Assembly: GCF_014197035.1 (NCBI RefSeq)
Contig: NZ_JACIEU010000011.1
Coordinates: 124,001 to 188,000, forward strand
Direction of reading: 5' to 3'
DNA from: Sphingobium scionense
GTDB taxonomy: Bacteria > Pseudomonadota > Alphaproteobacteria > Sphingomonadales > Sphingomonadaceae
DNA length: 64,000 nt
Shown: positions 33,299 through 41,882 of the stretch, piece after piece
Position numbering within the stretch: the first letter of the stretch is position 1
How the letters are laid out: each line of letters begins with the position of its first letter
The notes under the pieces: generated by a model
Told to the model about the DNA's origin: nothing
Databases searched by the model: none
What the model saw: only the letters and a program-made list of their open reading frames with translations
Made by a program: the position numbers and the translations under genes

Positions 33299-34117
33299 TC
33301 AGCGGCGCAATATGGCGGCCAGTTCGAGCGGCAGCGGCGGCTCGTCGCGCGGCATGACGACGCGGATCGCCTGCGCCTGTTCCTCGGGATCGAAGCGGAC
33401 CCAGCCGGCGCGGCTGAGCTTTTCGAGCGGACGATAGCGGATCTTGTACTGCATCCGCTGCGAGCCATCGACCCAATAGCCCAGATAAACATAGGCCAGG
33501 CCCGCGCGAGCGGCGCGCTGGATATGATCCATGATGATAAAGTTGCCGAGGCCCGGGCGGTCTTCCAGCTCGGTGTCGAAGAAGCTGTAGATCATCGACA
33601 GGCCGTCACCCTGGCGATCGGTCAGGCAGGCGCCGACCAACTTGCCGGGACGGCCATCCTCGCCGGGCAGGCGATATTCGACGACATGGCTTTCGACCGG
33701 GGTCTGTTCGACCATATCGGCGAAATCCATCTCGTCCATTTCGGTCATGCCGCCGCCGGGATGGCGCGCACGCAGATAGCGCTGGAGCAGTTCGAACTGC
33801 TCTTCAGTCGACCAGGGCTTGCAGGCGGTGACAGTCAGATCGCTGTTGCGGCGGATCAGCTTGCGCTGCGTCGAATTGGGCTTGAATTCCTGCGCGACGA
33901 CGCGGACCGAGACGCAGGCCGAGCAATCCGCGCAGCTCGGGCGATAGGCGACATTCTGGCTGCGGCGGAAACCGATGCGGCCCAGCGCATCATTCAATTC
34001 CGAGGCATTGTCGCCATTGAGTTCGGTAAAGACCTTCCGCTCGCTCTTGCCCGGCAGATAGGGACAAGGGCTGGGGTTCGTCACGAAGAAGCGCGGAAAA
34101 CGGAACGGTGCGCTCAT
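33299..34117 (-). CDS. bpt: Aspartate/glutamate leucyltransferase (Bpt)
   Basis: 272 residues. The N-terminal ATE1-type domain has the paired cysteines [10 protein letters not shown], with the F-Y-L-P-G-like [10 protein letters not shown]; the C-terminal GNAT-like half contains [13 protein letters not shown]. Bacterial Bpt attaches leucine from Leu-tRNA to N-terminal Asp or Glu, marking proteins for ClpS/ClpAP degradation. Length and motifs match. ATG 34117 with GGAGGAA ribosome site. Downstream of ilvA on the same strand after 123 bases. Confidence 0.93.
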   Translation of the reverse strand: MSAPFRFPRFFVTNPSPCPYLPGKSERKVFTELNGDNASELNDALGRIGFRRSQNVAYRPSCADCSACVSVRVVAQEFKPNSTQRKLIRRNSDLTVTACKPWSTEEQFELLQRYLRARHPGGGMTEMDEMDFADMVEQTPVESHVVEYRLPGEDGRPGKLVGACLTDRQGDGLSMIYSFFDTELEDRPGLGNFIIMDHIQRAARAGLAYVYLGYWVDGSQRMQYKIRYRPLEKLSRAGWVRFDPEEQAQAIRVVMPRDEPPLPLELAAILRR

Positions 34118-34149
34118 GTTCCTCCCCCCGATTCAGTCATGCGAATGTG

Positions 34150-34205
34150 CCTTTTCATGATTGGACTATGCCGTCCCGGCCCAACCATGAAAAGGTCATT
34201 TACCA
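34150..34205. repeat. 15-bp inverted repeat between ilvA and bpt
   Basis: Arms 34150-34164 and 34191-34205 match in 14 of 15 positions around a 26-base loop. It lies 33 bases upstream of the bpt start codon and 36 bases beyond the ilvA stop, so it might be an operator for bpt or a transcript-processing hairpin; it lacks a T-tract on either strand. Confidence 0.5.
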
Positions 34206-34240
34206 CGAAATTTTTACCGATGGTTAAGCATGTCCCAAAA

Positions 34241-35488
34241 TCAGGCAACCTCGATCGGCGCGACCTCGTAACCAGCCGCGCCCAGCGCCGCGATCAGCCG
34301 CTGGAGATGGGCGCCGTCGCGGGTCTCGCACTCGACATCGAGGCTGAGCCCCTTGGCCGGCAGGTTGGTGAAAATGCGCTGGTGCGACAGTTCCAGGATG
34401 TTGACCGCTTCCTGATCGAAGATGCGGGCAACATGGAAAAGCGCGCCGGGCCGGTCCTGAAGGATGATGCGCAGGCGGGCGAGACGGCCCGATCGGGCGA
34501 GATCGCGCAGCAGCACATTGGCCAGCAGGCGCGTATCGATATTGCCGCCGGTCAGGATCAGGCCGACATTGCGGCCGACAAATTGTTCACGATAGCTGAG
34601 CAGTGCGGCAAGGCCGGCGGCGCCCGCGCCCTCGACCACGGTCTTCTCGATCTGGAGCAGCAGGCTGACGGCTTCTTCCAGCCGCCGTTCGGTGACCAGC
34701 AATATGTCGTCCGCCAGCCGCTCGGCAAAGCGGCGGGTAAGCTCGCCCGGCTGCTTGACCGCGATCCCCTCGGCCAGCGTATCGCCATCACAGGCGAGGT
34801 CGGCGCCCTTGATGAAGTCGTACATCGACGGATAGAGTTCCGCCTGCACGCCGATCAGGCGGATATCGGGCTTCATCGCGCGCGCGGCCGTGCCGACGCC
34901 CGAGAACAGGCCGCCGCCGCCGATCGGCACGATCAGCGTGTCGATTTCCGGCGCGTCCTCCAGCATTTCGAGCGCAACCGTACCCTGCCCCGCGATGATC
35001 TCGGGTTCGTCGAACGGATGGACGAAGGTCAGGCCCTGCTCCACCTCGAGCTTGCGGGCATGGGCATAGGCATCGTCGAACTTCTCGCCATATTGGACGA
35101 CGGTCGCACCATGGCCCTGGGTCTGGGTGACCTTCACGATCGGCGTGGTCGTGGGCATGACGATGGTCACGGGCACGCCAAGGCGCTTGCCATGATAGGC
35201 CAGGCCCTGCGCATGGTTGCCGGCCGACGCGCCGATCACGCCCTTGGCCTTGGCCGCGTCATCGAGTTGCAGCAGTCGATTGAGCGCGCCGCGTTCCTTG
35301 TAGGCGGCGGTAAACTGGAGATTTTCGAATTTCAGGAAGACCTTGCAGCCAAGCATCTGCGAGAAGGTCTGGCTAATGAGCGTCGGCGTCTTGACGATCG
35401 ACCCGGAAATACGTGTCCGGGCCGCAAGGATATCATCGACGGAAACGGGCAGCGGCAACGCGCCCTCGATCTTGCTCAGCGTGTTCAT
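34241..35488 (-). CDS. ilvA: Threonine ammonia-lyase (threonine deaminase)
   Basis: 415 residues. PLP-dependent enzyme turning threonine into 2-oxobutyrate, the first step of isoleucine synthesis. Lys64 in F-T-A-A-Y-K-E-R-G-A is the Schiff-base lysine, and I-G-A-S-A-G-N-H-A-Q-G and the glycine-rich V-P-I-G-G-G-G-L-F-S-G phosphate loop follow. A C-terminal ACT-like regulatory segment (about 325-410; L-Q-D-R-P-G-A-L-F) is present once, as in the shorter TdcB/IlvA1-type with ACT. ATG 35488. Divergent from a dehydrogenase gene across 97 bases. Confidence 0.94.
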   Translation of the reverse strand: MNTLSKIEGALPLPVSVDDILAARTRISGSIVKTPTLISQTFSQMLGCKVFLKFENLQFTAAYKERGALNRLLQLDDAAKAKGVIGASAGNHAQGLAYHGKRLGVPVTIVMPTTTPIVKVTQTQGHGATVVQYGEKFDDAYAHARKLEVEQGLTFVHPFDEPEIIAGQGTVALEMLEDAPEIDTLIVPIGGGGLFSGVGTAARAMKPDIRLIGVQAELYPSMYDFIKGADLACDGDTLAEGIAVKQPGELTRRFAERLADDILLVTERRLEEAVSLLLQIEKTVVEGAGAAGLAALLSYREQFVGRNVGLILTGGNIDTRLLANVLLRDLARSGRLARLRIILQDRPGALFHVARIFDQEAVNILELSHQRIFTNLPAKGLSLDVECETRDGAHLQRLIAALGAAGYEVAPIEVA

Positions 35489-35585
35489 GGCGCAGGCCCC
35501 TAACGCAAAATTGCCGGTGAAGAAACTGGCACTTGCCGAAAACTGGCCCTATGGCTTGGCTGCACGCACGAAATGTACGAGGCTT

Positions 35586-36455
35586 ATGGCTAATATCGCG
35601 TTTATCGGCCTGGGGGTCATGGGTGCCCCGATCGCGGGACATCTGGCCAAGGCGGGGCACCACCTGACCGTCTATAATCGATCGATCGGCAAGGCCAAGC
35701 GCTGGGCGGAGGCCTATGGCGGCGAAGTCGCGATCAGCCCGGCCAAGGCGGCCGAGGAAGCGGAGATCGTCATCAGTTGCGTCGGCACCGACGATGACCT
35801 GAGCCAGATCACGCTGGGCCGCGAAGGCGCGTTCCGCACGATGAAGCCGGGCGGCCTGTTCATCGACCATACGACAGTGTCGGCGCGGATCGCGCGGCAA
35901 TTGTTCGTCGAGGGCGAGAGTCTGGGCCTGCACTGCGTCGATGCACCGGTGTCCGGCGGCCAGGCGGGCGCGGAAAATGGCCGGTTGTCGATCATGTGCG
36001 GCGGTTCGGCCCCGGCCGTGGCGGCGGCAACGATCGTGATGCAGGCCTATGCCGCGCGCATCGTCCATGTCGGCGGCGCCGGCGCGGGCCAGACGACGAA
36101 GATGGTGAACCAGATCTGCATCGGCGGCGTTCTGCAGGGCCTGGCCGAGGCGATGCGCTTTGCCCAGGCGGCGGAAGTGGACCTGGACAAGGTGTTCGAG
36201 GCGATTTCGGGGGGCGCAGCGCAAAGCTGGCAGATGGACAATAGATGGCAGACGATGGCGCAGGACAGTTTCGATTTCGGGTTTGCGGTGGACTGGATGC
36301 GCAAGGATCTGGGGCTGGCGCTGGAGGAAGCGCGGGCCAATGGCGCGACCTTGCCGGTGACGGCGATGGTCGATCAGTTCTATGCCGACGTGCAGGCGAT
36401 GGGCGGCCACCGGCAGGACACCAGCGCGCTGGTGCGGCGGATCACCCGCGCATGA
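35586..36455 (+). CDS. Beta-hydroxyacid dehydrogenase, 3-hydroxyisobutyrate dehydrogenase-like
   Basis: 289 residues. Rossmann start G-L-G-V-M-G-A-P-I-A-G-H-L, H-C-V-D-A-P-V-S-G-G for substrate binding, and catalytic Lys in G-Q-T-T-K-M-V-N-Q. Related to 3-hydroxyisobutyrate and tartronate-semialdehyde reductases and to GLYR1-like succinic-semialdehyde reductases. Substrate not determinable. ATG 35586; the stop overlaps the amidohydrolase start by 4 bases (ATGA), so the two are one unit. Confidence 0.92.
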   Translation: MANIAFIGLGVMGAPIAGHLAKAGHHLTVYNRSIGKAKRWAEAYGGEVAISPAKAAEEAEIVISCVGTDDDLSQITLGREGAFRTMKPGGLFIDHTTVSARIARQLFVEGESLGLHCVDAPVSGGQAGAENGRLSIMCGGSAPAVAAATIVMQAYAARIVHVGGAGAGQTTKMVNQICIGGVLQGLAEAMRFAQAAEVDLDKVFEAISGGAAQSWQMDNRWQTMAQDSFDFGFAVDWMRKDLGLALEEARANGATLPVTAMVDQFYADVQAMGGHRQDTSALVRRITRA

Positions 36456-38167
36456 GGAAGATGATGCTGGCGGCGATCGCCGCGCCCGCCCTGACTGTTC
36501 TGGCCCTGCCCATGCCCGCTTATGCATCGGGCGTGATCGACAATGTGAACGGTATCGCCATCGGGCCGGATGGCAAGATCGTCCATTTCGGCGCGCTGAT
36601 GATCGACGATGAGGGCAAGGTCGAGAAGCTGATCCAGGGCCGCTATCAGGAGCCCGAATATAAGCCCAAGAAGCCCAAGCGCGGCCAGCCCTGGCCCGAG
36701 CGGCCAAAAGGCCCGAGCTTCAAGCTGGACGCGGGCGGCAAGACGCTGATCCCGGGCCTGATCGACGCGCATGGCCATGTCATGGGCCTGGGCCTGTCGC
36801 TCATCACGCTGGACCTGTCCGACACGAAATCGCTGGCCGAGGCGCAGGCGAAGATCCGCGCCTATGCGCAGGAAAATACCGGCCGCAAATGGATCATCGG
36901 CACCGGCTGGAACCAGGAGACATGGGGCCTTGGCCGGTTCCCGACCGCCGCCGAACTGGACGCCGCCGTGGACGACATTCCGGTCTGGCTGGAGCGGGTC
37001 GACGGCCATGCCGGCTGGGCCAACAGCGCCGCGATCCGCGCGGCCGGCGTCAGCGCCACGACCAAGGCGCCGGCCGGCGGGCGGATCGAGATGGCGGCGG
37101 GCAAGCCGGCGGGCGTCTTCGTCGACAAGGCGATGGACCTGATCCAGAAGGTCGTGCCCGCCCCCGCCCCCAAGGATCGCGACAATGCGCTGGAAAAGGC
37201 GCAGCGCGCGTTGCTGGCGGTCGGCATCACCGGCATTGCCGACATGGGCACCAGCATCGAGGATTGGCAGGCCTTCCGCCGGTCGGCCGACCGTGGCGCG
37301 CTGCGCGTGCGGATCATGTCCTATGCCTATGGCCTCGACAATATGGTGCTGATCGCCGGGCCGGAACCCACGCCCTGGCTCTATGACGATCATCTGCGCA
37401 TGGGGGGGATCAAGCTGCTGCTGGACGGCGCGCTGGGGTCGCGCGGCGCCTGGCTGAAGTCGGACTATAGCGATGCGCCGGGCCAGCGCGGCCTGCCGAT
37501 GATCCCGTCGACGCAGTTGCGCAACATCATGAGCCGGGCAGCGATGGACAATTTCCAGGTCGCGGTCCACGCGATCGGCGACGCCGCCAATGGCGAGATA
37601 CTCGATGCAATCCAGGAAATGTCGGACACCTATACCGGCGACCGGCGCTGGCGGGTCGAACATGCCCAGATCATCGATCCGGCCGACCTGCCGCGCTTTG
37701 CGCGCTATGGCACGATCGCGTCGATGCAGCCGGTGCATGAGACGTCGGACTGGCGCATGGCGACGGCGCGGCTGGGCGAGGCCCGGCTGAAAGGCGCCTA
37801 TGCCTGGAAGGCGATGCTCGACAATCATGTGCCGCTGGCCTTCGGCTCCGACGTGCCGGTGGAAAGCCCCAATCCCTTCCCCGGTATCGCCGCCGCCATG
37901 TCGCGCCAGGATGCCAAGGGCGAGCCGGCCGGCGGCTGGTTGCCCGAGCAGAAGGTCGGTTTCGAGGCGGCGCTGGACGGCTTTACCCGGCAGGCGGCCT
38001 TTGCCGGCTTTGCCGAGAAGAAATTCGGCAGCCTGGTGCCGGGGCAGCGGGCGGACTTCCTGCTGATCGACCGCAATATCGAGACGGCCAGCCCGACCGA
38101 CATTCGCGGCACGCAGGTGCTGGAAACCTGGATCAACGGCAAGCGGGTCTATGTTAAGGGGCAGTAA
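36452..38167 (+). CDS. Exported amidohydrolase (YtcJ-like)
   Basis: 571 residues. Signal peptide 1-25 (M-L-A-A-I-A-A-P-A-L... A-Y-A-S). The amidohydrolase domain shows L-I-D-A-H-G-H-V, V-E-H-A-Q-I-I and F-G-S-D-V-P-V-E, the metal-ligand elements of the YtcJ/N-acyl-amino-acid-deacylase-like group. A lysine/proline-rich insert (about residues 70-92) separates the small beta-domain from the barrel. It probably hydrolyses amide or cyclic-amide bonds in the periplasm; target unknown. Overlaps the preceding dehydrogenase gene, so a shared catabolic role is likely. Confidence 0.88.
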   Translation: MRKMMLAAIAAPALTVLALPMPAYASGVIDNVNGIAIGPDGKIVHFGALMIDDEGKVEKLIQGRYQEPEYKPKKPKRGQPWPERPKGPSFKLDAGGKTLIPGLIDAHGHVMGLGLSLITLDLSDTKSLAEAQAKIRAYAQENTGRKWIIGTGWNQETWGLGRFPTAAELDAAVDDIPVWLERVDGHAGWANSAAIRAAGVSATTKAPAGGRIEMAAGKPAGVFVDKAMDLIQKVVPAPAPKDRDNALEKAQRALLAVGITGIADMGTSIEDWQAFRRSADRGALRVRIMSYAYGLDNMVLIAGPEPTPWLYDDHLRMGGIKLLLDGALGSRGAWLKSDYSDAPGQRGLPMIPSTQLRNIMSRAAMDNFQVAVHAIGDAANGEILDAIQEMSDTYTGDRRWRVEHAQIIDPADLPRFARYGTIASMQPVHETSDWRMATARLGEARLKGAYAWKAMLDNHVPLAFGSDVPVESPNPFPGIAAAMSRQDAKGEPAGGWLPEQKVGFEAALDGFTRQAAFAGFAEKKFGSLVPGQRADFLLIDRNIETASPTDIRGTQVLETWINGKRVYVKGQ

Positions 38168-38170
38168 TGG

Positions 38171-38204
38171 CAAGCTGCAGCGATGCTGACGCATCAGCAG
38201 CTTG
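38171..38204. terminator. Compound hairpin between convergent genes
   Basis: CAAGCTGC and GCAGCTTG (8 bp) with an inner GATGC/GCATC stem, just after the amidohydrolase stop and before the convergent EPS-operon end at 38258. Probably terminates one or both transcripts; no T-tract. Confidence 0.5.
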
Positions 38205-38257
38205 ATACGCTCAAACGCCGCGCGGGCTTAATCTGTGCTCGATAATGACCGCCAGCG

Positions 38258-40000
38258 TCACATCGCGTTATCGGCGGCGTTCATCGCGTCGTCGATCGTC
38301 TCGGGCAATGGCGGCTGGACCGGGCGATCGCAACCGGCCAGCTTCATATGGGCGCGCAGCGTGTCCATGCGTCCCAGGTTCCAGCGCGCCAGCGGCACGC
38401 CGAGCGGACGGAATTCGGCGCGGTCGAACAGTTCGACCACATAGGTCTTGCACAGTTCATCCACCTGATCGAGCGTCAGCATGCCAAGGTTCATCACCAT
38501 CGGCTTGCCCGGCACGCCGTTGCGGCCGCGCACCAGATCGGTGACGTAAAGGCCGCCGCGCGGATCGACCAGCACGACATCGGCGCGCGAGGCGTCGATC
38601 ATGCGATGGCTGGCAGCATAGGGTTCGACGAACACATGGGTGCGCCAGACCAGGAAGCCTGCGGCCAGCAGCGTCACCACGAAGCCGATGAAGATCGGCC
38701 GCATCGCGCCCTGTGGCCGGAAGCGCGCCCAGCCAAGGCCGCCGAGCAGGCAGAAGGGACCGATGAAGCCATGGGCATAACGGAAGCCCCAGCCATAGCC
38801 CTGCGCCAGCGCCAGCACGCAGCCGGCGATGCATCCCAGCGCCAGCGGCAGGGCGATCTCACGCCCGCGGATCGCATCGCGCCAGCGCATCGCCAGCACG
38901 CCAAGGCCCGCGAGCGGCACCATCAGGATGTTGTTCCAGGCGGCGTAGCGGCTGAGATTGACCAGCGGCTGCCAGCGGTCGCCCAGGCGCTGGAACAGGC
39001 TGCCGACCTTGTCGGCGACGCCGGCGGAGGGGCGCACATCGGTCGGCGCGCCCAGTGCGTGGAGCAGGAAGCCGGGCCAGATCTTGGCCCAGACGATGAC
39101 GATCGCCACCAGGGTCAGCGCGTGGAAGGCGGCCACGGTCCAGCGCCGGGCCAGCAGCATCCAGAGGATGAAGGGGGCAATGAAGATGGGCGGGAAATGC
39201 CATTGATGCAGGCCCGCCGCGATCAGCGCGACCACGCCGGCCGACAGATGCCCCGCAATGCCGCCGCGCAGCACCAATGCCAGCCAGACCATGTTCAATG
39301 CGAAATGGCCGGTCATCGCATAGGGGGTCATCGCCGTGACCCAGAGCTGGGCCGAGGACAGGCCGAGCAGCATCGTCACCCAGACGGCATCGGGCCTGTC
39401 AGGGAAGAGATGGAGCGCCACCCGCCATAGCGAGAAGAGGCCGAGCACCAGCAATACCGGGCCAGCGAGATTGGGGTCGCCCATCTGCCAGAACAAGGCC
39501 TGGATCGCGCTGTTCACCGGCAGATAGGCTGCGGTCCAATAGTCGGCGGCGCCGAAGGGCGAGAAAAATTCGGGCATGATCGCCCGGCGATAGGGTTCCC
39601 ATTCGATCGGGATCGGACGGGCGAACAGGCCTTCGCGCATATAGGCGGCGGCGAAGCGCGCGACCTCTTCATCGCGGGAAACCGAATAATCCTGGAACAG
39701 GGCATAATGGCCCGCCCAGGCGGCCAGCCCCAGCAGGACGATGATCGGCACGATGATCCGTGCGCGCGGTTGCGGCAGGCGAAAGCCCATCCCTTCCGCA
39801 AAGGGGGCAGCCAGCGCCAGCAGGAACAGGCCGATCATCAGCGCCGGAAAATCCTGATCCAGGAACAGGATGACGGCGAGGCTGACACCCTGACGCCAGG
39901 TCACATGCCACAGGAAGGTCGCGCCCAGCCACAGGGCGAGACCGATCGCCCCGGCGAGGAACAGGCGCCGCGCGCTGACGAAGGGCATTCCCCCCGGCAT
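38258..40000 (-). CDS. Polytopic GT-C-like membrane protein, end of the EPS operon
   Basis: 580 residues, about twelve hydrophobic helices. Shares with the protein at 24341-26056 the loop Y-S-V-S-R-D-E-E, Y-L-P-V-N-S-A, M-T-P-Y-A-M-T-G-H-F-A-L-N, G-L-H-Q-W-H-F and G-Y-G-W-G-F-R-Y-A-H-G, in the same order, so the two are paralogues of a GT-C-like family. Here it ends the EPS operon (overlaps the FkbM gene by one base), which suggests a role as lipid-sugar-dependent glycosyltransferase or as a polymerase-like step in EPS assembly. ATG 40000 or 39988. A Wzy-like polymerase has not been found elsewhere in the operon, so this protein could fill that place; that is a guess. Confidence 0.7.
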   Translation of the reverse strand: MPGGMPFVSARRLFLAGAIGLALWLGATFLWHVTWRQGVSLAVILFLDQDFPALMIGLFLLALAAPFAEGMGFRLPQPRARIIVPIIVLLGLAAWAGHYALFQDYSVSRDEEVARFAAAYMREGLFARPIPIEWEPYRRAIMPEFFSPFGAADYWTAAYLPVNSAIQALFWQMGDPNLAGPVLLVLGLFSLWRVALHLFPDRPDAVWVTMLLGLSSAQLWVTAMTPYAMTGHFALNMVWLALVLRGGIAGHLSAGVVALIAAGLHQWHFPPIFIAPFILWMLLARRWTVAAFHALTLVAIVIVWAKIWPGFLLHALGAPTDVRPSAGVADKVGSLFQRLGDRWQPLVNLSRYAAWNNILMVPLAGLGVLAMRWRDAIRGREIALPLALGCIAGCVLALAQGYGWGFRYAHGFIGPFCLLGGLGWARFRPQGAMRPIFIGFVVTLLAAGFLVWRTHVFVEPYAASHRMIDASRADVVLVDPRGGLYVTDLVRGRNGVPGKPMVMNLGMLTLDQVDELCKTYVVELFDRAEFRPLGVPLARWNLGRMDTLRAHMKLAGCDRPVQPPLPETIDDAMNAADNAM

Positions 40001-40746
40001 CAGCTTTCCAGCAATGCCCTGTTGACGAAGATGCCGTCCATTTCAACGAGCAGCGGGAAATGGCCCTTGTTGTTGGCGAAGAAGGCGGAAGGGACGAAGG
40101 CGCGCGCCTCCAGCCAGTCGATCATCGCACGATAGCCGGTGCCGCCTTCATAAATGGGACGCACGCCCAGTTCCGTCTGGATGCCGGCCATGTCGGCGAT
40201 GACCGCGCCCGCCCCTTCGCAGACCGACAGGTCATGGCCCTGCGTGTCCATCTTGAGGAAGGGCCGGGCGAAGCCATGGGCGGCGCGCAGTTCGGGCAGC
40301 AGGCTGTCGAGCCGGCGGCACTGCATCTCCACCGTCTTCGTCACCTTGTTGCGATCGGCGAAGATCGCGTCCTGCGCGCCCGAGGGAGCCTTCAGCGAAC
40401 TGAACTGGTCGGCGGCCATGATGTTGAAGCTGGCGGTGCCGTCGAAATCGGACAGGGCCATGTTGAAGACATGCCATTTGCGGTCGGACGCGGCGGCCTT
40501 GCTCAATTCGGCGAAAACGTCCGGGTTCGGCTCGAAGGAGAGGATGGTGCCGGCAAAGCCCGCATCCTTGCGTGCCATGGTCGCATATTGGCCGCGATTG
40601 GCGCCGACGTCGAACAGGCAGTCGATCGCGAAGGCGGACAGGAAGCGCTTGAGCGCCTGGATCTCGGGATATTGATGGACGCGGCCGGCCAGCGCCAGGC
40701 GCAGGGCCAGTGCACGGTCGGACAATTCGCGGACATAGCGGCTCAT
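40000..40746 (-). CDS. FkbM-family methyltransferase
   Basis: 248 residues. C-L-F-D-V-G-A-N-R-G-Q-Y is the SAM-binding motif I; I-L-S-F-E-P-N-P motif II and F-L-K-M-D-T-Q-G-H-D the FkbM signature. FkbM enzymes O-methylate sugar or polyketide hydroxyls. ATG 40746 starts inside the GT4 stop (4-base overlap) and the gene ends on the start of the GT-C gene. Likely methylates a sugar of the exopolysaccharide or its lipid-linked precursor. Confidence 0.9.
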   Translation of the reverse strand: MSRYVRELSDRALALRLALAGRVHQYPEIQALKRFLSAFAIDCLFDVGANRGQYATMARKDAGFAGTILSFEPNPDVFAELSKAAASDRKWHVFNMALSDFDGTASFNIMAADQFSSLKAPSGAQDAIFADRNKVTKTVEMQCRRLDSLLPELRAAHGFARPFLKMDTQGHDLSVCEGAGAVIADMAGIQTELGVRPIYEGGTGYRAMIDWLEARAFVPSAFFANNKGHFPLLVEMDGIFVNRALLES

Positions 40747-41882
40747 GCGCGCAGCACCTGGCGGTAAATATCGATCGTCGCCAAGGCCATGTCCTTCCAA
40801 TTGCCCATAGTATCTCCATAGGCGCGCGCCCGCGCACCCGCTGCCTGCCTGATGGCCGCGCTTTCGATCAGCGGCAAGAGGGCTTGGGCGAGCGCCACCG
40901 CATTTCCGGCCGGAACCCGCGTGGTGATGCCGTCCGGCAGGGTGCCGAACATGCCGGCGTCGGAGGTGACCATCGCCTTGCCATGGTGCAACGCCGACAG
41001 GAAGGCACCGCTCGAATCGATATGGCGATAGGGAAAGGCCATCAGGTCGGCTTTCGCCATGTGCGCGTCGAGCCGGGGTTCGGTGAGGAAGCCGAAATCG
41101 GTGACGAGACGGTCGCCGAAGCCGGCGGCATGGACCGGATCAAGGATCGGCGCGACATCCATGAAGGGCTTGCCGGCCAGCACCAGTTCGAAGTGATGGC
41201 CCGCGCGCCAGAGCGACAGGCAGGCCTCCACGAGCAGGTCGACGCCCTTATATGGGCGGATGGTGCCGAAGAAGAGGATGCGGGGCGCAGCGGGTTCGGG
41301 GATGGCGGCAAGGTCCGCCGGGGTGGCGGGCGCAAGGCGCATCGGCGGATGCGGCGTCACATGGATACGGGTGGGATCGACGCCCTGTCCGACCAGCGCC
41401 GCGCGTGTCGTGTCGCCATGGACGATCAGCGCATCGAACCGATCGAGCAGGCCGCGATAGCCGCGCCCCTGCAGGCCGCTGTCGGCATGATAGGCATCGG
41501 CATTATGGACGGTATGGACGAGCGCGGTGCACCCCTTGAGCCGATCGAGCATCAGCCTGTCCGCCGGTGCCAGAGGCAGCCACTGGACATGGGTCACGTC
41601 CGCGCCGGTCATCGTATCGAGATTGCCGAGCGCGCAGGTCAGGCCATATTCGGCCGCCTTGGCGAGGCGGAAGGCGCCCCCCTCCCCCAGCCGATCGCGC
41701 AGGGCCTCGCTGTGGCGGAAGAAGCGCGGGGCGTAGCTATAACCCTGCGGCACGATCGCATCGGTGGCGCGCATCGGCCGGCCGAGCAGGGTGACGTCCG
41801 CGCCCGCCTGTGCCAGACCGGCGCATAGCCCGTCATCATAGCGCCCGGTGAAGAGCGAGGGATCGAGCATGGCAATCTTCAT
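40743..41882 (-). CDS. Family 4 glycosyltransferase
   Basis: 379 residues, GT-B fold. The C-terminal half has I-L-F-F-G-T-I-R-P-Y-K-G and the acidic E-x7-E-like segment D-S-S-G-A-F-L-S-A-L typical of GT4 donor sites. N-terminal M-K-I-A-M-L-D-P-S. Overlaps the flippase and FkbM genes by 4 bases each. It adds one sugar to the undecaprenyl-linked repeat unit; donor and linkage are unknown. Confidence 0.9.
   Translation of the reverse strand: MKIAMLDPSLFTGRYDDGLCAGLAQAGADVTLLGRPMRATDAIVPQGYSYAPRFFRHSEALRDRLGEGGAFRLAKAAEYGLTCALGNLDTMTGADVTHVQWLPLAPADRLMLDRLKGCTALVHTVHNADAYHADSGLQGRGYRGLLDRFDALIVHGDTTRAALVGQGVDPTRIHVTPHPPMRLAPATPADLAAIPEPAAPRILFFGTIRPYKGVDLLVEACLSLWRAGHHFELVLAGKPFMDVAPILDPVHAAGFGDRLVTDFGFLTEPRLDAHMAKADLMAFPYRHIDSSGAFLSALHHGKAMVTSDAGMFGTLPDGITTRVPAGNAVALAQALLPLIESAAIRQAAGARARAYGDTMGNWKDMALATIDIYRQVLRA

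Noticed and set aside
34223..34237. TTTA-N7-TTAA, a possible CtrA site near ilvA/bpt
   Set aside because: One mismatch and no cell-cycle context; such matches occur by chance in AT-rich gaps.
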